The notes beneath the pieces were generated by a model. The model was not told where the DNA came from. It did no database searches and was given only the letters and a program-made list of their open reading frames with translations. Both the position numbers and the translations under genes were made by a program. This document shows positions 6,443-6,777 of a stretch of DNA of 6,777 nt, piece by piece. Numbering within the stretch: position 1 is the stretch's first letter; each line of letters opens with the position of its first letter. Source of the stretch: an uncultured Candidatus Competibacteraceae bacterium (GTDB lineage: Bacteria; Pseudomonadota; Gammaproteobacteria; Competibacterales; Competibacteraceae); assembly GCA_937960715.1 (NCBI GenBank), contig CALGOO010000239.1:1-6777 (forward strand). Reading direction: 5' to 3'.

Positions 6443-6715
6443 ATGAATAAAACCGAACTCGTCGATGCCGTTGCCCAGGCAACCAATCTGTCCAAAGCCG
6501 CCGCGGGTAAAGCCGTGACTGCGGTGCTGGATGCTATTCAGGCCGCGCTTAACAAAGGAGATTCGGTGGTGTTGACTGGGTTTGGCGCCTTCTCGATCCG
6601 TGAGCGCCCTGCCCGAACGGGTCACAATCCCAAGACCGGTCAGCCCATGGAATTGAAGGCCAGCAAAACTCCGGTGTTCAAGGCTGGTAAAACTTTTAGG
6701 GATACCATAAAATAA
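6443..6715 (+). CDS. hupB: DNA-binding protein HU, beta type
   Basis: HU is a small dimeric nucleoid protein that bends and compacts DNA with little sequence preference. The 90-residue product has the standard length and all family hallmarks: an N-terminal helical dimerisation region beginning MNKTELVDAVA, the turn GFGAF at 46-50, and the DNA-embracing beta arm with the intercalating Pro63 in HNPKTGQ. It ends in the basic helix FKAGKTFRDTIK. The ATG has a modest GGGAA site (6431-6435) seven bases upstream. A strong promoter precedes it. Position directly after lon is the usual place of hupB, which favours that symbol over hupA. Seven bases separate its stop from tRNA-Val, so the same transcript may carry both. 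Confidence 0.95.
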   Translation: MNKTELVDAVAQATNLSKAAAGKAVTAVLDAIQAALNKGDSVVLTGFGAFSIRERPARTGHNPKTGQPMELKASKTPVFKAGKTFRDTIK

Positions 6716-6722
6716 CCTCTTT

Positions 6723-6777
6723 GGGTGCTTAGCTCAGTTGGGAGAGCATCGCCCTTACAAGGCGAGGGTCGGGGGTT
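6723..6777 (+). tRNA. tRNA-Val (anticodon UAC), 3' end cut by the window
   Basis: The sequence starts GGGTGCT-TAGCTCAGTTGGGAGAGC, the acceptor and D arm of bacterial tRNA-Val. The anticodon stem TCGCC/GGCGA (6749-6753 and 6761-6765) encloses CTTACAA, placing anticodon TAC at 6756-6758. The window ends inside the T arm (GGGGGTT), so about 21 bases including the 3' acceptor strand are missing. It lies seven bases after the hup stop with no promoter of its own visible, so it is probably cut out of the hup transcript by tRNA processing enzymes. Further tRNAs may follow outside the window. Confidence 0.95.

Overview
The window is a proteostasis gene cluster on the + strand of what is almost certainly a gammaproteobacterial chromosome. 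The order is tRNA-Leu(UAG), tig, clpP, clpX, lon, hup (HU), tRNA-Val(UAC), the order known from many Gammaproteobacteria. The genes are GC-rich by eye, and all five protein families match gammaproteobacterial forms almost residue for residue at their motifs. I see no integrase, transposase, CRISPR array or other accessory gene. Genus cannot be fixed from this window. A decayed REP-like palindrome between clpX and lon resembles the REP families of Pseudomonas-like and related genomes, but that is only suggestive.

Layout: 1-80 is a tRNA-Leu lacking about five bases at its 5' end. 193-1536 is trigger factor. It overlaps clpP (1533-2159) by four bases (ATGA), so the two are probably translationally coupled. 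A 122-base gap with a GC-rich hairpin leads to clpX (2282-3568). The 291 bases of 3569-3859 hold a strong hairpin just after clpX, a short AT-rich patch, a REP-like palindromic element and a 7-bp tandem duplication. lon follows (3860-6303). hup (6443-6715) has its own textbook sigma-70 promoter. tRNA-Val begins seven bases after the hup stop and runs off the window.

The main anomaly is lon. It is split into a 352-codon N-terminal half and a C-terminal half carrying the whole AAA+ and Ser/Lys protease core. The two halves lie in different frames and meet exactly where the conserved linker before Walker A should be. Compared with remembered Lon sequences, the junction has lost about seven bases, and two near-invariant residues just upstream are also altered. 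This is either a real inactivating mutation or an assembly or sequencing error. I see no credible recoding signal or well-placed restart.

Together the genes form a protein quality-control set: a ribosome-bound chaperone (Tig), the ClpXP unfoldase-protease, the Lon protease, and the nucleoid protein HU. If the lon lesion is real, this cell would lack intact Lon and depend more on ClpXP and other proteases. I found no evidence of a new biological system. The lon break and the REP-derived intergenic segment deserve the second look.
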